The notes: generated from the letters alone by a model not told the origin. A stretch of DNA of 47,962 nt from Ignavibacteriota bacterium (GCA_003170475.1 PMZI01000039.1:1-47962); one strand, 5' to 3'. Counted from the first letter of the stretch, positions 29,593 through 38,387 are shown. Program-made: numbers and translations.

Positions 29593-31236
29593 ATGGCTAT
29601 AGCTGCAGCAGCACACGGGGCGCCAGAACCCGATTTCTATCATGCGCCTTCAAAACACAAAGGGATCTTTGCCTGGATTCTCAGCACGGATCATAAGCGC
29701 ATTGGCATCCTGTATCTTTTCAGTTTGCTGACGTTCTTTCTGATCGCTGCCACACTCGGGGTGCTGATGCGTCTCGAGATGCTCACTCCCGGTAAGACGA
29801 TTATTGAACCACAGACCTACAACACATTCTTCACGTTGCACGGGATCATGATGATCTTCCTCTTCATCATCCCGGGTCTGCCGGCCGTCTTCGGCAACTT
29901 CATGATGCCAATCATGATCGGCGCAAAGGATGTGTTTTTTCCCCGGCTCAATCTTCTCTCCTGGTGGCTTTTTCTCGCCGGCGGATTGCTCGCTCTGGTC
30001 AGCGTCTTTCTTCCCGGAGGCGCAACGGACACAGGATGGACTTTTTATGTGCCGTACAGCATCCGCACATCCACAAATGTTATCCCCGCATTGATGGCTG
30101 CCTTCATTCTTGGCTTCTCATCGATTCTCACAGGATTGAACTTTGTGACAACCATCCACCGGATGCGTGCTCCGGGTATGACCTGGTTCAGAATGCCTCT
30201 CTTTGTTTGGTCATTGTATGCCACGGCATGGGTTCAGATTCTGGCAACGCCGATCATCGGTATCACGCTGCTTCTCGTGGCAATCGAGCGTTGGTTCGGA
30301 GTCGGGATTTTCGATCCTTCCCTTGGTGGTGATCCGATTCTCTATCAGCATCTTTTCTGGATCTACTCTCACCCCGCTGTCTATATCATGATCCTACCGG
30401 GTTTAGGTGTCGTTTCCGAGATTCTTCCGGTATTTGCCCGCCGAACGATCTTTGGCTACAAGTTCATTGCCTATTCCAGTCTCGCTATTGCGTTCGTCGG
30501 CTCCCTCGTCTGGGCTCATCACATGTTCACCGTGGGAATGAGCAACACGGGGATGTTCGTGTTTTCCTTCCTGACGTTTCTTGTTTCGATTCCAAGCGCC
30601 ATCAAGGTCTTCAACTGGATCGCCACGCTCTACAAAGGCTCCATCGCTCTGGAAGTTCCGCTGCTGTTCATACTCTCGTTCATCGTCCAGTTCTGCATCG
30701 GCGGATTCACGGGTTTGATGCTCGGGGCGTTGGCGGTCAATATCCACGTTACGGATACGTATTTCGTCGTCGGACATTTTCATTACGTCATGTTTGGTGG
30801 AACAGGCTTCGGTCTGTTCGCGGCGCTGCACTACTGGTTCCCCAAAATGACAGGGAAAATGTTCAAGAAGAAACCGGCCGTCGTCTCCTGGTTCATGGTG
30901 ACGATCGGTTTCAATGTTCTCTATTTTACAATGTTCATACTCGGATACCAGGGAATGCCGAGGCGATATTATGATTATCTGCCGCAGTTCCAGACCCTGC
31001 ATGTGATCGCAACGGTTGGGTCGTGGATACTCTATTCAGGTATCCTCGTTATGTTTGTCAATCTCCTGATTTCGCTCCGCAAAGGCGAAAAAGCCGGCGC
31101 GAACCCTTGGGGAGGGGAAACTCTCGAGTGGACCGTTCCCTCGCCGCCGCCTCTGGAGAATTTCGATGTTGTGCCCACCGTAACCACAGGGCCGTACGAT
31201 TACAGCAAATACGAAGCCGTTCAGGAGGCGAAGTGA
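29593..31236 (+). CDS. ctaD: Cytochrome c oxidase subunit I, A2-type haem-copper oxidase
   Basis: 547 residues, twelve helices. The haem a and CuB ligands are all visible: TLHGIMMIF, YSHPAVY with its cross-linked tyrosine, WAHHMFTVG and GHFHYVMFGG. In A1-type enzymes the motif is HPEVY with a proton-channel glutamate. Here it is YSHPAVY, the Tyr-Ser form of the A2 type known from Thermus and Rhodothermus. The K-channel lysine is present in FGYKFIAYSS. The start is the ATG at 29593; a longer frame only overlaps sco. The stop overlaps the ctaE GTG. Confidence 0.96.
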   Translation: MAIAAAAHGAPEPDFYHAPSKHKGIFAWILSTDHKRIGILYLFSLLTFFLIAATLGVLMRLEMLTPGKTIIEPQTYNTFFTLHGIMMIFLFIIPGLPAVFGNFMMPIMIGAKDVFFPRLNLLSWWLFLAGGLLALVSVFLPGGATDTGWTFYVPYSIRTSTNVIPALMAAFILGFSSILTGLNFVTTIHRMRAPGMTWFRMPLFVWSLYATAWVQILATPIIGITLLLVAIERWFGVGIFDPSLGGDPILYQHLFWIYSHPAVYIMILPGLGVVSEILPVFARRTIFGYKFIAYSSLAIAFVGSLVWAHHMFTVGMSNTGMFVFSFLTFLVSIPSAIKVFNWIATLYKGSIALEVPLLFILSFIVQFCIGGFTGLMLGALAVNIHVTDTYFVVGHFHYVMFGGTGFGLFAALHYWFPKMTGKMFKKKPAVVSWFMVTIGFNVLYFTMFILGYQGMPRRYYDYLPQFQTLHVIATVGSWILYSGILVMFVNLLISLRKGEKAGANPWGGETLEWTVPSPPPLENFDVVPTVTTGPYDYSKYEAVQEAK

Positions 31237-31862
31237 GTTCAGAAGTTGCGACCGCCACAACACAAGGCCACACGCATCGGGACGATGCCGGCACAAAACT
31301 CGGCATGTGGCTCTTTCTCTTCACCGAACTGATCCTCTTCGGAGGATTGTTCATCATCTATGCCGTCTATCGGTTTAGTCATGGTGCAGAGTTTGAATTG
31401 GCTGCGAACGAGCTGGATAGACTCGTCGGCACGGTGAACACGATCATTCTGCTCACAAGCAGTTTGACGGTAGCGATGTCTATCACCGCGATTCAGGAAG
31501 GGAAGAAAAACCTCACCCTGCTTCTCGTGGGCATGACGGTTGTTCTGGCATTCGCGTTTCTTCTGAACAAATACTTCGAGTGGGACCACAAGATCGTGGC
31601 CGGCATCTATCCGGGTTCACCCGATCTCATCAACAAGCCGCAGGGAGTTATTCTGTACTTCGGCTTGTACTATGTCATGACGGGACTTCATGCGTTGCAT
31701 GTCATTATCGGAATGGTCGTTCTGGTCGTGATGATGTTCTTCGTCAAGAATGGCACGATTCACAAAGGGTCCTTCGTGCGGCTCGAAGCTGGCGCTCTGT
31801 ACTGGCATTTGGTAGATATCATTTGGATTTTTCTCTTCCCACTCTTTTATCTCTTGCACTAG
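31233..31862 (+). CDS. ctaE: Cytochrome c oxidase subunit III
   Basis: 209 residues from a GTG that overlaps the ctaD stop and has AGGAGG in front. Five predicted helices match the short form of subunit III: GMWLFLFTELILFGGLF, the TVNTIILLTSSLT helix, YFEW after the third helix, and HALHVIIG with HLVDIIWIFLFPLFYLL at the end. It stabilises subunit I and proton uptake. Confidence 0.94.
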   Translation: MSSEVATATTQGHTHRDDAGTKLGMWLFLFTELILFGGLFIIYAVYRFSHGAEFELAANELDRLVGTVNTIILLTSSLTVAMSITAIQEGKKNLTLLLVGMTVVLAFAFLLNKYFEWDHKIVAGIYPGSPDLINKPQGVILYFGLYYVMTGLHALHVIIGMVVLVVMMFFVKNGTIHKGSFVRLEAGALYWHLVDIIWIFLFPLFYLLH

Positions 31863-31871
31863 GCGGAACTG

Positions 31872-32180
31872 ATGGATCAGCACGAACATTCTCAGGAGCA
31901 CGGCGAGGGAACTCACATTGTGAGCTACGCCCGGTATATCATGATCTGGATCGGTCTGGTCATGCTGACCGGCACCACTGTCGCTCTCTCCGGTATGGAT
32001 CTGGGACGTTGGATCATCCTAACGGCACTCACCATTGCCTCCATCAAGACGACGCTTGTGCTCAGCATCTTCATGCATCTGAAATTCGAGGACAAGATGT
32101 ACCGGTACTTCGTTCTCATCGCAGGATCTACGTTTCTCATCTTTATTTCATTGACGTTTTTCGATTACGCGTTTCGGTAA
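31872..32180 (+). CDS. ctaF: Cytochrome c oxidase subunit IV family protein
   Basis: 102 residues with three helices. A His-rich start (MDQHEHSQEHGEG) precedes YARYIMIWIGLVMLTGTTVAL. The second helix ends in KTTLVLSIFMHLKFE, the typical family pattern. GGCGGA lies before the ATG. Small accessory subunit of the oxidase. Confidence 0.9.
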   Translation: MDQHEHSQEHGEGTHIVSYARYIMIWIGLVMLTGTTVALSGMDLGRWIILTALTIASIKTTLVLSIFMHLKFEDKMYRYFVLIAGSTFLIFISLTFFDYAFR

Positions 32181-32194
32181 AAGAGGGTAGGTCT

Positions 32195-32845
32195 ATGTTC
32201 CAAAGTGCGTCGCCGTTTGCCGACTACATCGATGCAACGTTTCTCACGATCGTTGGGATCTCCTCGCTGGTTCTCCTGGGACTTCTGATCGCCATGGTGT
32301 ATTTCGTCATCCGCTATCGGCGCTCGAAGAATCCGCATCCGACGAATATCGAAGGCAATATCCCACTGGAGATTACGTGGACCGTCATTCCTCTGGTTCT
32401 CTTTATGGGAATGTTCTGGATGGGATGGGAAGGATACCGGAAGATTTCGATCATACCGGAAGGGGCTGTCCCGATCAAGGCCACTGCGCGCATGTGGCAA
32501 TGGACCTTCGAGTATCCGAACGGTGTCGTGATGGACACGCTCTACGTGCCGGCCTACACGCCGGTAAAGATCACGATTCGTTCGCTCGATGTGAATCATT
32601 CGCTCTACATTCCGGCATTTCGCATCAAGAAAGACGCCATCCCCAACAAAGAGAACCTGATGTGGTTCAAGACATCGAAAATCGCATCGTACGATGTCGC
32701 CTGTGCAGAGTACTGCGGTTTGCGTCATTCGTACATGTACACGAAGGTCGTGTCGCAGGATTCAACAGACTTTGAGTCGTGGTACAAAGCGGCGTCACTG
32801 AAACAATCGAAGGTCTATCAACCAATTCTGTCGAAGACCCAGTAA
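32195..32845 (+). CDS. ctaC: Cytochrome c oxidase subunit II (CuA), without fused haem c
   Basis: 216 residues. Two helices (about 15-40 and 58-78) precede the cupredoxin domain. CuA ligands are intact: the histidine in NHSLYIPAF and CAEYCGLRHSYM (C-x3-C-x3-H-x2-M). The protein ends about 40 residues after this motif, so the cytochrome c domain of true caa3 subunits II is absent. No signal peptide is obvious, the first helix serving as anchor. It comes after subunits I, III and IV, an unusual order compared with the common II-I-III. Confidence 0.95.
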   Translation: MFQSASPFADYIDATFLTIVGISSLVLLGLLIAMVYFVIRYRRSKNPHPTNIEGNIPLEITWTVIPLVLFMGMFWMGWEGYRKISIIPEGAVPIKATARMWQWTFEYPNGVVMDTLYVPAYTPVKITIRSLDVNHSLYIPAFRIKKDAIPNKENLMWFKTSKIASYDVACAEYCGLRHSYMYTKVVSQDSTDFESWYKAASLKQSKVYQPILSKTQ

Positions 32846-32882
32846 CCACTGACAACCATTTGTCGCATCTGGACTGAAATCC

Positions 32883-34274
32883 ATGGACGTACTCAAGACG
32901 CTTGCCTTTCCACCATCGGTTGAGCATTATCACTTGCTCTTGCTCATCGGAGCGCTGATCTCGATCGTCTTCTATCCCTATTTTGGTTTCTTGCTCGGCG
33001 CATCGTTCTTTTCGTACCGGTACGAGAAGAAGGGACGGAAAGAAGGCAATCCTCTCTATCTCCGGCTGGCGAAGGATCTCATCGGAACAGCACTCTATAA
33101 CAAGACGCTTCCGACATTTCTTGCGTTACTCCCTGCCTTCTCAATCATCTTCGTGTATGCGCAGCTTCTTCAGACAACCGACTCGATTGCCGTTTCACTC
33201 GCTTGTAGTGGTTTCGTCCTGTTGCTGATTGCTCTCGCTTTCTTGTACGCCTACAAGTACACGTTCCGACTCGGAGATATCCTCGAAGGCTATAGCGACG
33301 TGCTGAAGAAGGGGAAAGGGTCCAGCGACACGATCCTTGATATTGAGCACTACAGTGAGGACAATGTTCGATCGCACCTTCGTTTCGGGCGCAATGGATT
33401 GATCTTCATCCTCCTTGCGACGTTTTTCATGGCCTCTTCGATTGTCGCAGCAGCGGATTCGGACAATTGGATTCGTGTGAGTTCTGTTCTTGATCTCTTC
33501 ATCTTGCCGGATATGTATGTCCGCTTTTTCCAGTTCATTGCACTGGCAGCTGGCGCTACTGGTATCGGACTCCTCTTCTTTCTCTTCTGGTGGAAAAAGG
33601 AGCAGCCGCTCGAGGACGAATACGCACATCTCGTGCGAGACCTGTCGATCCGGCTCATCGTCGGCTCATTACTGGCTCTTCCTGCACTTGTGCTCCTAGG
33701 GTTCTTCCTTCTTCCCGGACAATCGATGTCTGGAACGTTGTTCGCTGTTGCGGGTCTTGGAGTGGCTCTGCTGTTTTTGTCCGCTCAGTTCGTGTACGCC
33801 TACGCCAAAGAGCCGCAGCCGCATCACACTGCCTCGGCGCTGTTCGTTTTCGCTTTTGCACTGGCGCTCTTTGGGGCAAATGATCAGGTCGCTCTGTATA
33901 ATGCTACAAAAGGTCAGGCGGCATTGCTTTCATACCGTCACGATCTCGAGACCGAAGATCTTCGGGCAAAACTTGGATTTGTTGGTGTTGTGTTGACCGG
34001 AGAGGATATCTACAATGGAAGGTGTTCCGCCTGTCACCTCTTTGACCAGAAGAAGATCGGACCGGCATACAAGGACGTTATTCCGAAATACGCCGGCAGC
34101 AAAGAGAAAATCATGGCGTTTGTACTGAATCCGGTGAAGATGAACCCGGCGTTTCCTCCCATGCCGAATCAGGGATTGAAACCTGCAGAGGCAGACTCCA
34201 TCGTCTGCTATATCCTGAGAAGGCTGGGAACGGGCATCGTCAAATCCTCAACTCCGGCGGTGACTCAAAAATGA
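32883..34274 (+). CDS. Unrecognised eight-helix membrane protein with C-terminal cytochrome c
   Basis: 463 residues. Roughly eight membrane helices fill residues 15-340, with a charged cytoplasmic-looking loop (about 129-170) between the third and fourth. The C-terminal 100 residues are a class I cytochrome c domain: CSACH at C381 and a methionine candidate in FPPMPNQG. The first helix begins EHYHLLLLIGAL, whose histidines could bind haem b. I cannot place the membrane part in a family; there is a faint resemblance to the helix layout of small cytochrome bd-like proteins. Lying between ctaC and ctaB, it may carry electrons to the CuA site or be an extra oxidase subunit. The ATG overlap with ctaB shows co-translation. 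Confidence 0.7.
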   Translation: MDVLKTLAFPPSVEHYHLLLLIGALISIVFYPYFGFLLGASFFSYRYEKKGRKEGNPLYLRLAKDLIGTALYNKTLPTFLALLPAFSIIFVYAQLLQTTDSIAVSLACSGFVLLLIALAFLYAYKYTFRLGDILEGYSDVLKKGKGSSDTILDIEHYSEDNVRSHLRFGRNGLIFILLATFFMASSIVAAADSDNWIRVSSVLDLFILPDMYVRFFQFIALAAGATGIGLLFFLFWWKKEQPLEDEYAHLVRDLSIRLIVGSLLALPALVLLGFFLLPGQSMSGTLFAVAGLGVALLFLSAQFVYAYAKEPQPHHTASALFVFAFALALFGANDQVALYNATKGQAALLSYRHDLETEDLRAKLGFVGVVLTGEDIYNGRCSACHLFDQKKIGPAYKDVIPKYAGSKEKIMAFVLNPVKMNPAFPPMPNQGLKPAEADSIVCYILRRLGTGIVKSSTPAVTQK

Positions 34275-35170
34275 ACGAAGAACTCAATTCGGTAAGAGCT
34301 GTTCGTGTCGGACGTTCTCGCGTACTCGACTATGTCGCTCTTACCAAACCTGAATTGACTCTGCTCTCCGTGGTGACTGCCCTGGGTGGCGCATATCTCG
34401 CTGGCGGTCATTCTCTTTCCTTGCCGACGCTCATGCACACGTTTTTCGGGACACTGCTCGTCGGCGGTGGGGCTGGCTCACTCAATCAGTATATCGAACG
34501 CGATCTCGATGCCCAGATGCGAAGGACGGAGCATCGTCCTCTTCCTGCAGGGCGGATCCACCAGAGAAACGCACTTCTCCTGGGACTGTGTTTGTCCGTG
34601 ACGGGAGTGCTGGAACTGGCAGTGTTCACGCATCTTCTGGCTGCTTTTCTGGCATTGGTCACATTGACTTCATACCTGTTCATCTACACTCCGCTCAAAC
34701 GAGTGACCCCTTTTGCGACGGTGGTTGGCGGTATACCTGGAGCCATACCACCACTCATCGGTTGGGCTGCGGTCTCCGGCGAACTCTCCATGGGCGCGTG
34801 GTCGCTTTTCTTTATCCTGTTTTTCTGGCAAATGCCTCATTTCCTCTCGCTCGGTTGGATGTATCGCAAAGACTACGCTCGCGCAAACTACAAGCTGCTC
34901 ACTGTTCTCGATCCTACGGGTGAAGCATCCAGCCGTCAAATCTTGATCTACTGCATTGCATTGGTTCCAGCAGTGTTTATGCCCACGCTCGTAGGAGTTC
35001 TTGGGGCGATCTATTTTGTCGGAGCCTTCGTTCTTACCCTTGGGTTTCTGTGGCTTGCCATACAGTTGTTCCGGGAGCGAACCAACCCGAACGCGAGGAG
35101 GCTCTTTTTCGCATCTCTGATTTATCTCTCGGTTCTTGTCGGACTGATGATTCTCGATCGGGTCGCCTGA
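34271..35170 (+). CDS. ctaB: Protohaem IX farnesyltransferase (haem O synthase)
   Basis: 299 residues with about nine helices. The prenyltransferase motif is clear: NQYIERDLDAQMRRTEHRPLP, followed by the second conserved loop LSLGWMYRKDYARANYKLL. It converts haem B to haem O, the precursor of haem A for CtaD. It is the last gene of the operon; haem A synthase (CtaA), also needed, is not in the window. ATGA overlap with the preceding gene. Confidence 0.95.
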   Translation: MNEELNSVRAVRVGRSRVLDYVALTKPELTLLSVVTALGGAYLAGGHSLSLPTLMHTFFGTLLVGGGAGSLNQYIERDLDAQMRRTEHRPLPAGRIHQRNALLLGLCLSVTGVLELAVFTHLLAAFLALVTLTSYLFIYTPLKRVTPFATVVGGIPGAIPPLIGWAAVSGELSMGAWSLFFILFFWQMPHFLSLGWMYRKDYARANYKLLTVLDPTGEASSRQILIYCIALVPAVFMPTLVGVLGAIYFVGAFVLTLGFLWLAIQLFRERTNPNARRLFFASLIYLSVLVGLMILDRVA

Positions 35171-35203
35171 CGACGTGTTGAGATCGTGGTTCAAGGTTAC
35201 AGC

Positions 35204-35232
35204 TTGCTTTCATTGTGTTTCAGTTGTATATT
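35204..35232 (+). promoter_or_regulatory. Candidate promoter of the pyr operon
   Basis: TTGCTT (35204-35209), 17 bases, TATATT (35227-35232). Transcription would start near 35239 and give a leader of about 180 bases that contains the PyrR-binding loop and terminator described next. Confidence 0.5.
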
Positions 35233-35262
35233 CATACACGTTTTCCTGTTCTTTGAATGAAT

Positions 35263-35293
35263 CCTTTAATCCTATCCGGCGAGGTAGGGAAGG
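35263..35293 (+). promoter_or_regulatory. Candidate PyrR-binding loop in the pyr leader
   Basis: A hairpin with lower stem CCTT/AAGG (35263-35266 with 35290-35293), an internal loop, upper stem CCTA/TAGG (35271-35274 with 35285-35288) and terminal TCCGGCGAGG. The segment TCCGGCGAGGT fits the known PyrR recognition consensus UCCNGNGAGGY. It precedes pyrR itself, as in Bacillus-type pyr operons where UMP-bound PyrR favours termination. Confidence 0.55.
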
Positions 35294-35300
35294 AAGTGAC

Positions 35301-35345
35301 AATGAAAAATTAGAAATGCGACCTCTTCATTTGTGATTTTTCATT
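35301..35345 (+). promoter_or_regulatory. Leader hairpin, possible antiterminator element
   Basis: An 18-bp inverted repeat with two mismatches (35301-35318 with 35328-35345) and a 9-base loop. It sits between the PyrR loop and the terminator. No strong U tract follows, so it looks like a regulatory stem rather than a terminator. Confidence 0.4.
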
Positions 35346-35366
35346 TTGGAATGTTGAATCGACGTT

Positions 35367-35417
35367 ACCTCCTTTTCCGACTTTTGCGGGATTGGGGGTT
35401 TTTCGTTTTATGGAGGT
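35367..35417 (+). terminator. Candidate attenuator terminator with overlap to the pyrR ribosome site
   Basis: CCTCC (35368-35372) can pair with GGGGG (35394-35398), with further pairs inside, and T5-CG-T4 follows. Alternatively ACCTCC (35367-35372) can pair perfectly with the ribosome-binding GGAGGT (35412-35417) in front of the pyrR ATG. The two foldings exclude each other, so control could be at transcription, translation or both. Confidence 0.45.
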
Positions 35418-35420
35418 GTC

Positions 35421-35981
35421 ATGAACAAAATTAGAACTATCGACAGCGAAAGCTTTCGGAGAACGGTCAACCGGCTTGCCCATGAGATTGTCGAAAGGAA
35501 CATCGGAACCGACAACCTGGTGATCGTGGGAATAAGAACTCGCGGCGAATACCTCGCCCGGCGATTGGCCAGGAAGATTGAAGAAATTGAGGGTAAGTCT
35601 GTCCAGGTTGGAATCCTCGATATTACGCTCTACCGTGACGATCTGCGGGGTCGTTTGGATCAACCGCAGCTCAAGAGCACCGAGATTCTTTTTGACATCA
35701 CAGGAAAGGTTGTGGTCCTGGTGGATGATGTTCTGTTCACCGGAAGGACGATCCGATCTGCCCTGAATGCGCTGACGGATCTCGGGCGCCCGGCTCTAAT
35801 CGAATTGCTCGTGTTGATCGATCGGGGACACCGAGAACTTCCGATCAAGGCAGATTTTGTGGGGAAGAGCATCCCGACTTCACTCAAACAGGAAATCAAA
35901 GTGATGATGACAGAAACAGACTCTGAGGACAGTGTCTACGTACTTGATGTGGACGAAGAAGGAAAGGAGACCAGAGCATGA
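35421..35981 (+). CDS. pyrR: PyrR: pyrimidine operon RNA-binding regulator / uracil phosphoribosyltransferase
   Basis: 186 residues, the usual length. The PRPP-binding loop is VVLVDDVLFTGRTIRSAL, and family-typical segments IVGIRTRGEYLARRL and GILDITLYRDDL are present. PyrR senses UMP and binds the leader RNA of pyr genes; many members also make UMP from uracil. GGAGGT stands 3 bases before the ATG. The stop overlaps the pyrB start (ATGA). Confidence 0.95.
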   Translation: MNKIRTIDSESFRRTVNRLAHEIVERNIGTDNLVIVGIRTRGEYLARRLARKIEEIEGKSVQVGILDITLYRDDLRGRLDQPQLKSTEILFDITGKVVVLVDDVLFTGRTIRSALNALTDLGRPALIELLVLIDRGHRELPIKADFVGKSIPTSLKQEIKVMMTETDSEDSVYVLDVDEEGKETRA

Positions 35982-36898
35982 AACTGAAAAGTCGTCATCT
36001 CCTCGGTTTGGATGGCATGGCAAAAGAGGAACTCGCGTTGATTCTGGATACGGCCGTCTCGTTTCGCGAAGTTCTCGACCGGCCGATCAAAAAGGTTCCG
36101 CCGCTCCAAGGCAAGACCGTCGTCAATCTGTTCTTCGAAAGTTCCACTCGAACGCGGATCTCATTTGAGCTGGCCGAACGACGACTCTCCGCCGATGTCG
36201 TGAGCTTTTCAACGGCGGCGAGCAGCGTTAGCAAAGGCGAGACCCTGAAAGACACCGCTCGCAATATCGAAGCGATGAAAATCGACATGGTAGTGATTCG
36301 TCATGCTGCTCCCGGCTCTGCGCATTTTCTGACACGAGTGGTGGACGCCAACATCATCAATGCGGGCGATGGGGCACACGAGCATCCAACTCAGGGACTG
36401 CTCGACATGTACACCCTCCGCGAGAAGTTCGGCACCCTTGAAGGTTTGCGCGTATGCATCGTAGGCGATATCTCCCACAGCAGGGTGGCGCGTTCAAATA
36501 TCTACGGCCTGACAACCATGGGGGCGAAGGTATCTGTGTGTGGGCCGGCAACGCTCATACCAAAGGATATCCAACAGCTGGGTGTCAAGGTCTATCATCG
36601 ACTCGATGAAGTCATTCCCGAGGTGGACGCGCTCAATGTTCTCAGGATTCAACTCGAGCGCCAGAAAAGCGGATTGTTCCCATCGTTGCGGGAATACCAT
36701 CGGTTCTTTGGAGTTACCAAGGAAAAAGTCTCGAAAGCTTCGAAGCCGATCACTATCATGCATCCTGGGCCGATCAACCGCGATGTGGAACTTTCGGCTG
36801 ATCTGGCAGACGGCGAGCATTCCGTCATTCTTCAACAAGTAACCAACGGGGTCGCCATCCGAATGGCGGTTCTGTATCTCCTAGGAACAACAAATTGA
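35978..36898 (+). CDS. pyrB: Aspartate carbamoyltransferase catalytic subunit
   Basis: 306 residues, full length. The carbamoyl-phosphate loop is ESSTRTRISFE; HPTQGLLD and the aspartate-binding region RIQLERQ and HPGPINRDVE are intact. It commits carbamoyl phosphate and aspartate to pyrimidine synthesis. No regulatory subunit gene (pyrI) follows, in line with PyrR-controlled operons. Confidence 0.96.
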   Translation: MKLKSRHLLGLDGMAKEELALILDTAVSFREVLDRPIKKVPPLQGKTVVNLFFESSTRTRISFELAERRLSADVVSFSTAASSVSKGETLKDTARNIEAMKIDMVVIRHAAPGSAHFLTRVVDANIINAGDGAHEHPTQGLLDMYTLREKFGTLEGLRVCIVGDISHSRVARSNIYGLTTMGAKVSVCGPATLIPKDIQQLGVKVYHRLDEVIPEVDALNVLRIQLERQKSGLFPSLREYHRFFGVTKEKVSKASKPITIMHPGPINRDVELSADLADGEHSVILQQVTNGVAIRMAVLYLLGTTN

Positions 36899-36910
36899 AT
36901 TGAGGATCCT

Positions 36911-38194
36911 ATGAAGCTACTCTTAAAAGGTGGTAGGCTTGTTGACCCGGTGTCTGGCAGAGATGAGGTTGTCGACATCCAGATCGTCGACGGAACGATC
37001 GAACGCATCGCATCAGGGATCACGGTGTCGGCAGGCGTGAAAGAGATCGATCTGCGCGGCAAGATTGTCGCACCGGGATTCATTGATATGCATGTCCATC
37101 TTCGAGAACCCGGATATGAGCACAAGGAAACAATCGAGACGGGATGTGCATCCGCTGCAGCGGGCGGGTTCACTGCCGTGTGTTGCATGCCCAACACCAA
37201 TCCAGCGATTGACGATGAATCGGTGGCGCGCTATGTCCACGAAAAAGGGAAGGGTGTTTGTGATGGTATCGTGGATGTGTATCCGATTGCCGCTGCAACC
37301 AAGGGCCGAAAAGGAGAGGAGCTCTCTCCGATGGCCGAACTTGTTCAGGCAGGGGCCGTCGGTTTCTCCGACGATGGAGCTCCCATCTCCAGCCCCGAAA
37401 TTATGCGTCGCGCATTAGAGTATTCCTCCATGTACGGAGTTCCCGTCATTCAACACGCCGAAGAGTCCTCTATGACCCGCGATGGATGCATGAACGAAGG
37501 TGCGATGGCGACTCGCCTCGGCTTGTCTGGGATACCTCCGATCGCCGAAGAGCTCATGATTGCCCGTGATGTCATCCTCTTGCGCTACACGCCGGAGGCA
37601 CGATATCACGTGGCTCACATAAGCACGAAGAACGCGCTTGCTCATGTTCGCAAGGCGAAATCGGAGGGATTGAACGTGACCTGCGAAGTCACGCCGCACC
37701 ATTTCACGATCACGGAAGATGTTGTCTCCGGATTTGACACCAATACGAAGATGAATCCGCCGCTGAGAACAAAGGATGATGTTGCTGCGATGAAGGATGG
37801 GCTTCGGGACGGTACGATTGACGTCATTGCCACAGATCATGCGCCGCACACGATCGACGAAAAAGAGGTGGAATACACGACGGCTCCATTCGGTATTGTG
37901 GGTTTGGAAACCGCTGTCGGACTTTGCCTTACCGAACTCGTCGAAAAGAAGGTTCTGACCATTGTCCAGCTTATACAAAAACTCTCCACGAATCCGCGCA
38001 GACTTCTTTCTCTGCCTGAGATCGTGTTCAAAGAGGGCGAGGCGGCAAATATCACTTTGCTTGATCCTGTCGCAGAATGGACCGTCAAGACTGCAGCGTT
38101 TCGATCAAAATCCAAGAACTCTCCATTCGATGGATTCCGTCTCAAAGGTCGGGCAATCGGGATCATCAACAACGGCAAGGCTCTTTTCTTCTAG
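36911..38194 (+). CDS. pyrC: Dihydroorotase, class I
   Basis: 427 residues. Zinc-binding DMHVHLREPG near residue 60, GFSDDGAP, the histidine in VIQHAEE, and DHAPHTIDEKE near residue 305 are the marks of the amidohydrolase-type dihydroorotase. It closes the ring to dihydroorotate in the third step of the pathway. It starts 12 bp after pyrB, with GAGG before the ATG, and ends the operon. Confidence 0.95.
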   Translation: MKLLLKGGRLVDPVSGRDEVVDIQIVDGTIERIASGITVSAGVKEIDLRGKIVAPGFIDMHVHLREPGYEHKETIETGCASAAAGGFTAVCCMPNTNPAIDDESVARYVHEKGKGVCDGIVDVYPIAAATKGRKGEELSPMAELVQAGAVGFSDDGAPISSPEIMRRALEYSSMYGVPVIQHAEESSMTRDGCMNEGAMATRLGLSGIPPIAEELMIARDVILLRYTPEARYHVAHISTKNALAHVRKAKSEGLNVTCEVTPHHFTITEDVVSGFDTNTKMNPPLRTKDDVAAMKDGLRDGTIDVIATDHAPHTIDEKEVEYTTAPFGIVGLETAVGLCLTELVEKKVLTIVQLIQKLSTNPRRLLSLPEIVFKEGEAANITLLDPVAEWTVKTAAFRSKSKNSPFDGFRLKGRAIGIINNGKALFF

Positions 38195-38239
38195 TCGCCT
38201 GAAGCAGTCTCATCCTTTGCATGCAGTTCGCATTTCTCC

Positions 38240-38263
38240 CAGGGGGCTCTGAAGAGCCCCCTG
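38240..38263 (+). terminator. GC-rich hairpin after the pyr operon
   Basis: A perfect 10-bp stem (CAGGGGGCTC and its complement) with a TGAA loop lies 45 bp after pyrC. The T tract of a standard terminator is missing, but position and strength suggest it ends the operon or protects the RNA end. Confidence 0.6.
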
Positions 38264-38359
38264 TGCATAATCCTGAGCAGACCTAGTTTGGATTGTACAC
38301 TCGCCTTCTCTATCCTCGAAATTCGAGCCGTAATCACTTATCCATGTTTGGAACATGCT

Positions 38360-38387
38360 TTGACTTTTCACAGCTTTTCTGATACTT
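38360..38387 (+). promoter_or_regulatory. Candidate promoter for the DUF4783 gene
   Basis: TTGACT (38360-38365), 16 bases, ATACTT (38382-38387); alternatively TTTG with TACTTTG, resembling Bacteroidota promoters. Transcription would begin only a few bases before the ATG at 38399. Confidence 0.4.

Noticed and set aside
31580-32194. Upstream extension of ctaC to 421 residues
   Set aside because: The extension overlaps ctaE and ctaF in another frame and shows no membrane or signal pattern; the ATG at 32195 with AGAGGG before it is the real start.
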